In this document: positions 7,117 to 14,661 of the stretch, piece after piece
How the letters are laid out: each line of letters starts with the position of its first letter
Numbering within the stretch: position 1 is the first letter of the stretch
From: GCA-958296115 sp965222445
GTDB lineage: Bacteria > Chloroflexota > Dehalococcoidia > Lucifugimonadales > CAJWER01
DNA: 64,000 nucleotides
NCBI GenBank assembly: GCA_965222445.1
Contig: CBDCTY010000002.1
Location: forward strand, 1,488,001-1,552,000
Direction of reading: 5' to 3'
The notes under the pieces: model-generated
Databases searched by the model: none
What the model was told of the DNA's origin: nothing
The model's input: only the letters and a program-made list of their open reading frames with translations
Program-made: the position numbers and the translations under genes

Positions 7117-9087
7117 CTAGACGTCCAGGTTCTTGACTTCCCTGGCGTGGGCCTGGATGAAGTGCTTGCGCGGCTCCACCACGTCGCCCATTAGCAACGA
7201 GAACATCTCGTCGGCGGAAGCCCCGTCGCCCTCGGCGACCTGCAGCAGGGTCCGGACCTCCGGGTCCATCGTCGTGTCCCAGAGCTGGTCCGCGTTCATC
7301 TCGCCGAGGCCCTTGTAGCGCTGGATGGACGGCTTCCCCCGCCCGTTCACGTTCTCCAGCACCTTCTCCAACTCCGACTCGGTGTAGACCCACTGGTGCT
7401 TCTTGCCCTGGGTTACGCCGTAGAGCGGCGGCATCGCCATGTACAAATGGCCCTTGTCGATCAGCGGGTGCATGTTCCGGTAGAAGAACGTGAGCAGCAG
7501 CGTGCGGATGTGCGAGCCGTCCACGTCTGCGTCGGTCATGATGATGATGCGGTGGTAGCGGAGCTTCTCCACGTCGAAGTCCTCGCCCAGGCCTGCGCCG
7601 ATGGCGATGGTGATGGACTGGATGGCCTCGTTGGCCAGCATCTTCTCCTCGCGGGCCTTCTCGACGTTCAGGATCTTTCCCCGCAGCGGCAGGATGGCCT
7701 GGAAGGCGCGGTCGCGCCCCATCTTCGCCGTGCCGCCCGCCGAGTCGCCCTCCACGAGGTACAGCTCGCAATTCTCGGGGTTCTTGTCCGAGCAGTCGGC
7801 CAGCTTGCCGGGCAGGGACCCGCCGTCCATCGCGTTCTTGCGGATGATGAGATCCCGCGCCTTGCGGGCAGCCTCCCGGGCCTTCTGGGACGTCAGGCAC
7901 TTGTCGATGATACGCTTGGCGTCCTGGGGATGGTCCTCCAGGAATATCTGGACCGTCTCCGCGACGACGCCCTCGACCTGGTTCCTCACCTCCGGGTTGC
8001 CCAGCTTGGTCTTCGTCTGCCCCTCGAACTGCGGGTCCGGCAACTTGACGCTCACGACGGCGGTCAGACCCTCGCGGGTATCCTCGCCCGCCAAGTTGCC
8101 GTCCTTCAGGAGGCCCTGCTTCCGGGCGTAGTCGTTCACGACGCGCGTCATGGCCGACTTGAAGCCGGTCAGGTGCGTGCCGCCATCCTGCGTGTTGATG
8201 CAGTTGGCGAAGGCGTAGACGGACTCGCTGTAGGCGTCGTGGTACTGCAGCGCCACCTCGACCCTCGTGCCGTTGACCTGCTTCTCCAGGTAGACCGGGT
8301 CCTTGTGCAGGACGGTGCGGTTGGCGTTCAGCGTCGACACGAAGTCCTTGATGCCGCCGTCGAACTTGTACGTCACCTCCCTGGCGGGAGCCGCTTCCTC
8401 GGCAAGCTCAGGCTGCTCGCCGCTGCGCCGCCATTCGCTGCGGAACCCGATCTCCAGCCCCTTGTTGACGTAGGCCATCTCCTTGAAGCGCTGCGACAGG
8501 ATGGTGAAGTCGTACTCGACGGCCTCAAAGATCGTCTCGTCCGGGAAGAAGGTCACCACCGTCCCGTGGCGGTCTGCCTGGTCCTCAGGGAGAGGCGTCG
8601 ACTGCAGAGGCGTGGTGGCATCCCCCTTGGCGAACTCCTGGGTGTGCTTCTCTCCGCTCCTGTACACGTCGACTCGGAGCCACTTGGACAGCGCGTTCAC
8701 GATTGATGCGCCGACGCCGTGGAGGCCGCCCGACACGCTGTATGCCTTGCTGCCGAACTTGCCGCCGGCGTGGAGGGTCGTCATGACGGTCTCGACGCCG
8801 GACAGGCCGGTCTTCCGGTGCCTGTCGACCGGAATGCCGCGACCGTCGTCTTCGACCTCGACGGTGCCGTCCGCGCGGATCAGGATGCCGACGCGCGTAC
8901 ACTCCCCGGCCATGAACTCGTCGACGCCGTTGTCGACCAGCTCGATGACCAGGTGATGCAGGCCGGCCTGGCCTGTGGTGCCGATGTACATCCCGGGCCT
9001 GAGGCGGACGGCCTCCAGTCCTTCGAGGACCTGGATGTCGCTGGACGTGTATGCCTCGCCCTGCCTGGTCTGTGTTTCAACTGCCAT
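7117..9087 (-). CDS. gyrB: DNA gyrase subunit B
   Basis: A 656-residue type II topoisomerase ATPase subunit. With GyrA it introduces negative supercoils using ATP. Motifs: the GHKL ATP site (VIELVDNGVDEF and DDGRGIPVDRH), the TOPRIM segments EGDSAGGTAK and DADVDGSHIRTLL, PLRGKILNVEKA, and QRYKGLGEMN with the C-terminus FIQAHAREVKNLDV, which is the GyrB ending. ATG 9087 is chosen because AGGAG lies just before it and MAVETQ leads into the conserved SDIQVLEGLEAVRLRPGMYIG. The frame is open for 60 more codons upstream but those look like untranslated GC-rich sequence. ParE is a weaker alternative. Confidence 0.95.
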   Translation of the reverse strand: MAVETQTRQGEAYTSSDIQVLEGLEAVRLRPGMYIGTTGQAGLHHLVIELVDNGVDEFMAGECTRVGILIRADGTVEVEDDGRGIPVDRHRKTGLSGVETVMTTLHAGGKFGSKAYSVSGGLHGVGASIVNALSKWLRVDVYRSGEKHTQEFAKGDATTPLQSTPLPEDQADRHGTVVTFFPDETIFEAVEYDFTILSQRFKEMAYVNKGLEIGFRSEWRRSGEQPELAEEAAPAREVTYKFDGGIKDFVSTLNANRTVLHKDPVYLEKQVNGTRVEVALQYHDAYSESVYAFANCINTQDGGTHLTGFKSAMTRVVNDYARKQGLLKDGNLAGEDTREGLTAVVSVKLPDPQFEGQTKTKLGNPEVRNQVEGVVAETVQIFLEDHPQDAKRIIDKCLTSQKAREAARKARDLIIRKNAMDGGSLPGKLADCSDKNPENCELYLVEGDSAGGTAKMGRDRAFQAILPLRGKILNVEKAREEKMLANEAIQSITIAIGAGLGEDFDVEKLRYHRIIIMTDADVDGSHIRTLLLTFFYRNMHPLIDKGHLYMAMPPLYGVTQGKKHQWVYTESELEKVLENVNGRGKPSIQRYKGLGEMNADQLWDTTMDPEVRTLLQVAEGDGASADEMFSLLMGDVVEPRKHFIQAHAREVKNLDV

Positions 9088-9265
9088 AAGCTTCTCCTGC
9101 GTGCTCGAATCGGAGCAGGCCCGCGTTCGCCAGTCTCGCGCAGAGACTCGGCCATGCCCGGCGCGCCTGCCGCCGGGAGCCGTGAAGCGGTGTCGGACTG
9201 GGTCTGGAGGGATGTCTGCGAGCCATCTCATGCTCGCTGCCAACCCAGCGGGGGAATGCCCTCTC

Positions 9266-9341
9266 ATTATAGCTGATTTAGCTAGTCGGCGCCACCACTC
9301 TCAGGGCCTATACATTATACCATGTCTAAGAGCAAAGCCAA
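9266..9341 (-). promoter_or_regulatory. Probable gyrB promoter(s)
   Basis: On the minus strand TTGGCT (9341-9336) is followed after 16 bases by a perfect TATAAT (9319-9314) preceded by TG at the extended -10 position. A second perfect TATAAT is at 9271-9266 with only a weak -35 (TGGCGC). Either would give gyrB a leader of about 170-220 bases. Confidence 0.55.
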
Positions 9342-9342
9342 A

Positions 9343-9728
9343 CATGTTTTCGCATCGTAAATTTGACATTCGCGGGTCGGATGCCATGAACCGCTCCGTC
9401 CAGCTCTGGACGAAAGTACAAGTGAATCGCGGCGTGGGAGCCCGGCAGAAGTGTCAAGCTCGTCCAGGCCGAAGCCGGTCTAAGTCCGGCACTGTTCCGC
9501 GGCGGTAGGCCCCGCTCCGCCCAGGCGGACGAGACGAGTCCGATTCGACTGCACTCGCCAAATGAGCGCGGACGGCTTGGTCTTCGCGGAGGGCCTACCG
9601 GATGACGTGCTGACGACCGGGAACGTAGCCGCCGTATACAGGGCGGGGGTGGTCGTAGTGTCCGACCCCGGCGATGGGTACGCCGGTGGTCCTGCCGGCG
9701 TGGAGGGCACGTGCGCGGATACGTGGCG
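9343..9728. other. Intergenic stretch with no recognised gene
   Basis: About 390 bases between the gyrB promoter region and the end of a permease pseudogene. Short open frames exist on both strands but none has a recognisable protein pattern or a good ribosome site. No RNA gene or repeat of this window is seen here. Confidence 0.4.
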
Positions 9729-10742
9729 CTATCGGGTGAACTTGATCCTTGGGTCCACGAAGGCAAGCAGGATGTCCGAGATCAACGTGCCCGCCACGGT
9801 CAGCATACCCAGCAGCAGCACTATGATTCCTGCCAGGTAGATATCCTCGTCCTGGATCGCCGTGAGGAACACGGGGCCGATAGTGGGCAGGCTCAGCACG
9901 ACGGACACGATGACGCTGCCGCTAACGAGTGACGGCAGAAGATAGCCGACAGTGCTGATGAGCGGGTTGATGGCCACTCGGACCGGATACTTGAGGATGA
10001 TCTTCGCCGCCCAAAGGCCCTTGGCCCTCGCGGTCACTACGTAGGGCTTGTTCAACTCGTCCAGCAGGTTGTTGCGCATGATGCGGATCAGGCTGGCCGT
10101 CCCGGAGGTGCCCAGGACGACTGCGGGGATCCAAAGGTGCTGGATGAAGTCGTAGACCTTCGCCAGGCTCCACGGCGCGTTGGCGTAGTCGGCGGAGAAG
10201 AGCCCGCCGACGCTCTGGTCGAAGTAGGCGTAGGCGATGTACATCAGCACCAGGCCCAGCAGGAAGTCCGGCACCGCCAGCCCGGTGAACCCCAACAGGG
10301 TGAAGGCGTAGTCGCCGACCGAATGCTGCCGGACGGCCGAGTAGATTCCGACGGGTATCGCGAAGCTCCACGTAACCATGATCGTGAACCCGGTCAGCGC
10401 AACGGTGATCCACAGCCGGTCGCCGATGATCGACTTGACCGTCCGCTGGTAGAGCAGCCCGTTGCCCGTCGGCCCGAAGGCGCGTCCCAGGTCCCCCTGC
10501 AGCAGGTTCCATATCCACGCGCCGTATCGAATGTAGATGGGCCTGTCCAGGTTGAGATAGCGGCGCAGCTCGTCCACCATCTCCTGGGCCTGTAGCTCGC
10601 TCGAGCTCACGGCGCGGGTCCTGTCGAAGCGCTTGGTCGCCTAATCTCCTTCAGGCAGCTCGACGACGAAGAAGGCGAGCACCGAGATCATCACTATCGT
10701 GAAGAACGCAATCAGGAGACGCCGTACGATATAGGAGGCCAT
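9729..10742 (-). pseudogene. DppB-type permease gene with in-frame TAG at codon 34
   Basis: From ATG 10742 (after AGGAGG-like purines) the frame reads MASYIVRRLLIAFFTIVMIS to VVELPEGD, then TAG (minus strand 10643-10641), then continues in the same frame with ATKRFDRTRAVSSSELQAQEMVDELRRYLNL and the whole rest of a DppB permease, ending LLAFVDPRIKFTR. The paralogue at 31987-33000 reads LPEGDAADRF at the same place, so a single nonsense change is the simplest explanation. Translation could restart at GTG 10610, but the first membrane helix would be lost. No partner DppC, binding protein or ATPase is adjacent. A sequencing or assembly error or stop-codon readthrough remains possible. Confidence 0.8.
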
Positions 10743-10876
10743 GTTGGAACTCCCGAGCCACCTGGGCAGCTTGGCGATCCTACCAATGGGCCAAGTCTAG
10801 TACCATCCGGAACGCCAGTCAACGAAGCCCCCCATTTGCGGCATTCGCCGGCCCGATGCTCTAATAGTGCAGTCGG

Positions 10877-11911
10877 ATGACTCGTGCGGGACGCGGAGGG
10901 ATTTTGCCGGAGTTCTATCGCCGAATAGCGCGGCCCCTGCTCTTCAGCCTGCCCGCTGAGGCGGCGCAGAAGGTCGCGGAGCGCTCTCTCCGGGTCACGC
11001 CCGTGTGGGAGGCGTTACCGGGAGCATCCAGGCCCGACGACCCGCGCCTGCGCACGCAATGGTGCGGCATCGAGCTGACCAACTCTGTGGGGCTGTCGGC
11101 GGGATTCGACAAGGAGTGCAGGCTTCTTCCGTCTCTCGCCACATGGGGCTTTGGCTACGTGGTTGCCGGGACCGTGACCCTGGACCCCAGGCCGGGCAAC
11201 GCCAAGCCCAGGCTGTTTCGCGATGTGGGCGATGAGTCTCTAACGAACGCACTCGGCTTTCCCGGCAGGGGTTTGGAGGCGGCGGCGCGCGAGCTCGCCC
11301 GCGCCCGTGGCAGGACGCGAGGCGTACCCATCGCGGCGAGCATATCCGGCACGTCGGTCGACGAGATCGCGTCCTGTCGCCGTGCGCTCGAACCGCTCGT
11401 GGACGTGGTGGAGGTGAACATAAGCTCCCCGAACACGGCAGGGCTTCGCGTGTTTCACGAGCCAGCCGCCCTGGCAGAGCTGGTCGGCAAGCTGAACGAG
11501 GACCGGAGCAAGCCGCTCATGGTCAAGCTCCCTCCGTACCCCGAGGAGGACGGCCCGGGGGTTGAGTCCGTACTGTCGCTCGCCGGCGTGTGCCGCGCCG
11601 CCGGAGTCGATGGCTTGACCGCCGCCAACAGCCGGCCCACCGAGGACCCCAGGCTGGCTGTAGGCCGCGGAGGCCTAAGCGGACGCCCCATCTACGGGCG
11701 AATGCTCGACCTGGTGCGGGACCTGCGCGGCGAGTTGGGTACAGGAATGACCATCAACGCCTGCGGGGGCATCTTCACCGGGCGTCATGCGCAGGAGGCG
11801 CTGGACGCGGGCGCCGACACGGTGCAGGTCTACACGGGCATCGTCTACAGGGGCCCGTCCGCCGTCCGGAGCATCAAGGCCGAGATGCTTGAATGCGCGG
11901 GTATGGACTGA
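10877..11911 (+). CDS. pyrD: Dihydroorotate dehydrogenase (quinone type)
   Basis: A 344-residue FMN enzyme that oxidises dihydroorotate to orotate in pyrimidine synthesis, passing electrons to quinone at the membrane. It has the class 2 N-terminal helical extension (FYRRIARPLLFSLPAEAAQKVAERSL), VGLSAGFDKE, the FMN/substrate motif EVNISSPNTAGLR, MVKLPP, and the phosphate-binding end NACGGIFTGRHAQEALDAGADTVQVYTG. Length suits class 2. It stands alone and faces a convergent dehydratase gene across a hairpin. ATG 10877 is accepted as start although no strong ribosome site precedes it; TTG or GTG starts slightly downstream are possible. Confidence 0.92.
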   Translation: MTRAGRGGILPEFYRRIARPLLFSLPAEAAQKVAERSLRVTPVWEALPGASRPDDPRLRTQWCGIELTNSVGLSAGFDKECRLLPSLATWGFGYVVAGTVTLDPRPGNAKPRLFRDVGDESLTNALGFPGRGLEAAARELARARGRTRGVPIAASISGTSVDEIASCRRALEPLVDVVEVNISSPNTAGLRVFHEPAALAELVGKLNEDRSKPLMVKLPPYPEEDGPGVESVLSLAGVCRAAGVDGLTAANSRPTEDPRLAVGRGGLSGRPIYGRMLDLVRDLRGELGTGMTINACGGIFTGRHAQEALDAGADTVQVYTGIVYRGPSAVRSIKAEMLECAGMD

Positions 11912-11952
11912 GGGAAGAGAGACGGAACCCAATTCCCCCTCAATGTGTACAA

Positions 11953-11987
11953 CCCTCTCCCGCTAGGGGCCCGCTAGGGGAGAAGGG
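11953..11987. terminator. Hairpin between convergent pyrD and dehydratase genes
   Basis: An imperfect hairpin made of CCCTCTCCC, CTAG, then CTAG, GGGAG, AAGGG sits between the two convergent stops. It probably serves both directions. Its CCCTCTCCC arm resembles other REP-like palindromes of this window. Confidence 0.5.
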
Positions 11988-12002
11988 ACTTGGAACATCC
12001 GG

Positions 12003-12962
12003 TTAGCGGTCCAGTGCGGCCCGTAGCTGGTCGGCCGTGATGTTGCCACCGCTCAGCACGAGGGCGACCTTCTTGCCCGATAACCGGTCCCTCATCTTGA
12101 CCGCCGCTGCGAGCGAGGCCGCACCGGCGTGCTCGGCCAGGTTGTGCGTATTCTCCAGGTGCAGCACCACGGCCCGGTCCAGCTCCTCCTCGGAGACGAG
12201 GATGAGGTCGTCCATGAGCTCGCGCATGATGGCCTGGGTGTACTCGTAGCCGGACCGCGTGGCGAGCCCCTCCGCCTTCGTCCCCATCGGGGATTCGACG
12301 ACCCGGCCCTGCTTCCACGAGAGGTACGCGGCATTCGCCTGGTCGGACTGCACGCCGTAGACCTGGACGCCGGGGTTCAGGGCCTTGGCGACGACGCTTG
12401 CGCCGCAGACCCCGCTTCCGCCGCCAACCGGCACAATGATGACATCCACGTCGGGCAGGTCTTCCATGATCTCGAGGGTGTAAGTCCCGACGCCGGGGAC
12501 CAGGCCGGGATCGTTGGCCGAGTGGACGTAGTAGTAACCTTCCTCGCGAGCCAATCTCTCCGCATGGCCTCGCGCGTCGTCGAAGTCTTGGCCGTGGAAG
12601 ATGACCTGCGCCCCCAGGCGCCGCATCGACTCGACCTTGTCGGGGTTCGCGTCTTCGGGCATGGCGACCGCCGCGCTCAGGCCGAACTGCTTCGCGGCGT
12701 AGGCAATGCCCTGGCCGAAATTGCCGGTCGAGGCGGATATCACGCCACGCTCCCGCTCGTCGTCCCCGAGCTGCGACACCACATTGAGCGCGCCTCGCAT
12801 CTTGAACGACCCCAGCAGCTGGTGGTTCTCGTGCTTGACGTACACCTCAGCGCCGATCAGCCTGTCGAGGGCCGTGTAGTGATGGAGCGGCGTGCGCACG
12901 ATGTGGCGCCCGATCCTGCCTCTCGCCTCGATCACGTCCAGCAAAGTGGGTCGCCCGCCCAT
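12003..12962 (-). CDS. Threonine/serine dehydratase-like PLP enzyme
   Basis: A 319-residue fold-type II PLP enzyme of the IlvA/TdcB/serine racemase group. Members deaminate threonine or serine to the 2-oxo acid and ammonia, or racemise amino acids. The Schiff-base lysine is in GSFKMRGA (about residue 54), the cofactor ring loop is STGNFGQGIAYAA, the phosphate loop is VPVGGGSG, and the C-terminus has LSGGN. There is no C-terminal ACT-like regulatory domain, so it is the short, allosterically simple or catabolic form. STGNF in place of the usual SSGNH is a small variation. Substrate choice cannot be decided from sequence. Confidence 0.85.
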   Translation of the reverse strand: MGGRPTLLDVIEARGRIGRHIVRTPLHHYTALDRLIGAEVYVKHENHQLLGSFKMRGALNVVSQLGDDERERGVISASTGNFGQGIAYAAKQFGLSAAVAMPEDANPDKVESMRRLGAQVIFHGQDFDDARGHAERLAREEGYYYVHSANDPGLVPGVGTYTLEIMEDLPDVDVIIVPVGGGSGVCGASVVAKALNPGVQVYGVQSDQANAAYLSWKQGRVVESPMGTKAEGLATRSGYEYTQAIMRELMDDLILVSEEELDRAVVLHLENTHNLAEHAGAASLAAAVKMRDRLSGKKVALVLSGGNITADQLRAALDR

Positions 12963-13113
12963 CAGAACCTCCAGTGCGTATCTTGTGAGCCTGATTCAGG
13001 CATTTGATCTGCCTGCATGACTCTACACGCTAGCCTGCCGTGCATCAACAATTACCGGAGGGCGGTGCGCAAATAACCTTGCAGATCTGGCATGATAGTC
13101 CATAATTGCAAGG

Positions 13114-14289
13114 ATGATCTCTCGCCGTTCAGGGTCACAGCTACAGGGTCTGCTAGAGGAGAATCCTGCGGTCGCCCTCCTTGGGCCTCGCCAGGTCGGC
13201 AAGACCACGCTCGCTCTCGAAATCGCCCGCGAGGTGGACTCGGTGTACCTCGACCTGGAGTCTCCCGCGGACCGCGCAAGGCTCTCAGATGCCGAGCTCT
13301 ACTTGTCCGATCACGAGGACAGGCTGGTCATTCTCGACGAGGTCCATCGTGTTCCCGGTCTGTTCCAGAGCCTGCGCGGACTGATCGACCGTGGACGAAG
13401 GCGAGGCAGGCGGGCGGGACGGTTTCTGTTGCTGGGGTCGGCCTCGATAGACCTTCTGCGGCAGTCGGGAGAGACGCTGGCCGGCCGCATCGCATACATC
13501 GAGCTGAACCCGTTAGACGTTCTGGAGATCGGCGTAGGGGACCACGACGCCCTCTGGGTGCGGGGCGGCTTTCCTGACAGCTTCCTGGCTCGCGATGACA
13601 CCCGGAGCCTGTCATGGCGCGAGAACTTCATACGCACGTACCTCGAACGCGACGTTCCGCAGCTCGGCCCGCGCATCCCAGCCGAGACGCTCAGGCGATT
13701 CTGGGTGATGCTGGCCCACACTCAGGGGGGGCTGTTCAACGCGGCCTCCCTGGCGCGCGGCCTCGGTGTCGACGGCAAGACCATTCACAGGTACCTGGAC
13801 CTATTGGTGGACCTGCTGCTGGTGCGCCGGCTTCCGCCCTGGCAGAAGAACGTCGGCAAGCGCCTGGTGAAGTCGCCGAAGACGTACATCCGTGACAGCG
13901 GCATCACGCACGCACTACTCGGTCTAGGTTCCAAGGAGGAGCTCCTGGGGCATCCCATCGTTGGCCTGAGCTGGGAGGGCTTTGTCATCGAGGGCCTGCT
14001 GGCGGTCGCGCCCGAACGCTCCGAAGCGAGCTTCTACCGCGCGTCCGGCGGGGCCGAGGTCGACCTGGTGTTGACGCTGCCCGGGCGGGGCCCCTGGGCC
14101 GTCGAGATCAAGCGCAGTCTCACCCCACGACCGAGCAGGGGATTCCACAGCGCCTGCGAAGACATCGAGCCGGAAGCGAAGTTCGTCGTCTATCCCGGAG
14201 AGGAGCGCTACAGAATCGCCGAGGATGTCGAAGCGCTTAGGCCGGTCGACCTGGCAATGGAGATAGCGGCAAGGGCCAACCGTTCGTGA
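13114..14289 (+). CDS. AAA-family ATPase with DUF4143 domain
   Basis: A 391-residue protein with the AAA_14 plus DUF4143 layout. Walker A is GPRQVGKTT (about residues 24-32), Walker B is RLVILDEVH (about 69-77), and a sensor-like FLLLGSAS follows. The C-terminal half holds the DUF4143 core, with ENFIRTYLERDVP, a winged-helix-like stretch ASLARGLGVDGKTIHRYLDLL, and a nuclease-like EVDLVL...AVEIKRS motif. Members are widespread, often horizontally transferred and of unknown cellular role. The EVD...EIK pattern resembles restriction-endonuclease-like folds. ATG 13114 opens directly on the domain. It lies just upstream of the convergent tRNA-Gly. Confidence 0.88.
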   Translation: MISRRSGSQLQGLLEENPAVALLGPRQVGKTTLALEIAREVDSVYLDLESPADRARLSDAELYLSDHEDRLVILDEVHRVPGLFQSLRGLIDRGRRRGRRAGRFLLLGSASIDLLRQSGETLAGRIAYIELNPLDVLEIGVGDHDALWVRGGFPDSFLARDDTRSLSWRENFIRTYLERDVPQLGPRIPAETLRRFWVMLAHTQGGLFNAASLARGLGVDGKTIHRYLDLLVDLLLVRRLPPWQKNVGKRLVKSPKTYIRDSGITHALLGLGSKEELLGHPIVGLSWEGFVIEGLLAVAPERSEASFYRASGGAEVDLVLTLPGRGPWAVEIKRSLTPRPSRGFHSACEDIEPEAKFVVYPGEERYRIAEDVEALRPVDLAMEIAARANRS

Positions 14290-14316
14290 GGGCCGGAGGC
14301 GGCGGATTCGAGGAGG

Positions 14317-14391
14317 TGGAGCGGGAGACCGGATTCGAACCGGCGACATCCTGCTTGGAAGGCAGGAACTCTACCACTGAGTTACTCCCGC
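14317..14391 (-). tRNA. tRNA-Gly (anticodon TCC)
   Basis: The minus-strand sequence folds as a cloverleaf: acceptor GCGGGAG pairing with CTCCCGC, D-arm with AGTGGTAGAG, anticodon stem CCTGC/GCAGG with loop CTTCCAA (anticodon TCC), T-arm CCGGTTCGAATCCGG, and an encoded CCA end at 14319-14317. It reads glycine GGA/GGG codons. Confidence 0.97.
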
Positions 14392-14589
14392 ACACTTCAA
14401 CGATAAAGCCGCCGCGCCCGGCCGGTCAAGCCCGCATGTCGCCGCGTATGACGTGGTCGTAGCATCCGCGTAGCCATGCAGGTGAGCCGGTTGATGGACG
14501 CATCTCATTGATTCCGGGGGCTGAGAATGTCTTGAATGCGTCTGCGTTTTCGGGAACGCCGTGCCGTCCCTAGGCCGCAGCCGCGGGGA

Positions 14590-14610
14590 GGGCGGGTTGC
14601 AAACCCGCCC
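14590..14610. repeat. Palindromic REP-like hairpin downstream of ligD
   Basis: GGGCGGGTT, a GCA loop, then AACCCGCCC forms a perfect 9-bp hairpin followed by CCTAC. It lies 50 bases after the ligD stop and may end its transcript. This palindrome resembles REP-type repeats known from many genomes; only one copy is seen here. Confidence 0.6.
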
Positions 14611-14661
14611 CTACGCCGGTGGGTCCAGTATGACGCAATGCTGGGGCGCTCCCGCGCGGGG

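Noticed and set aside
9088..9267. A 60-codon N-terminal extension of gyrB.
   Set aside because: AGGAG precedes ATG 9087 and family members start there; a TATAAT box overlaps the extension start, which suggests a leader.
9562..9840. A 92-residue plus-strand frame upstream of and overlapping the permease pseudogene end.
   Set aside because: No ribosome site, no recognised pattern, and it runs into the antisense of the permease.
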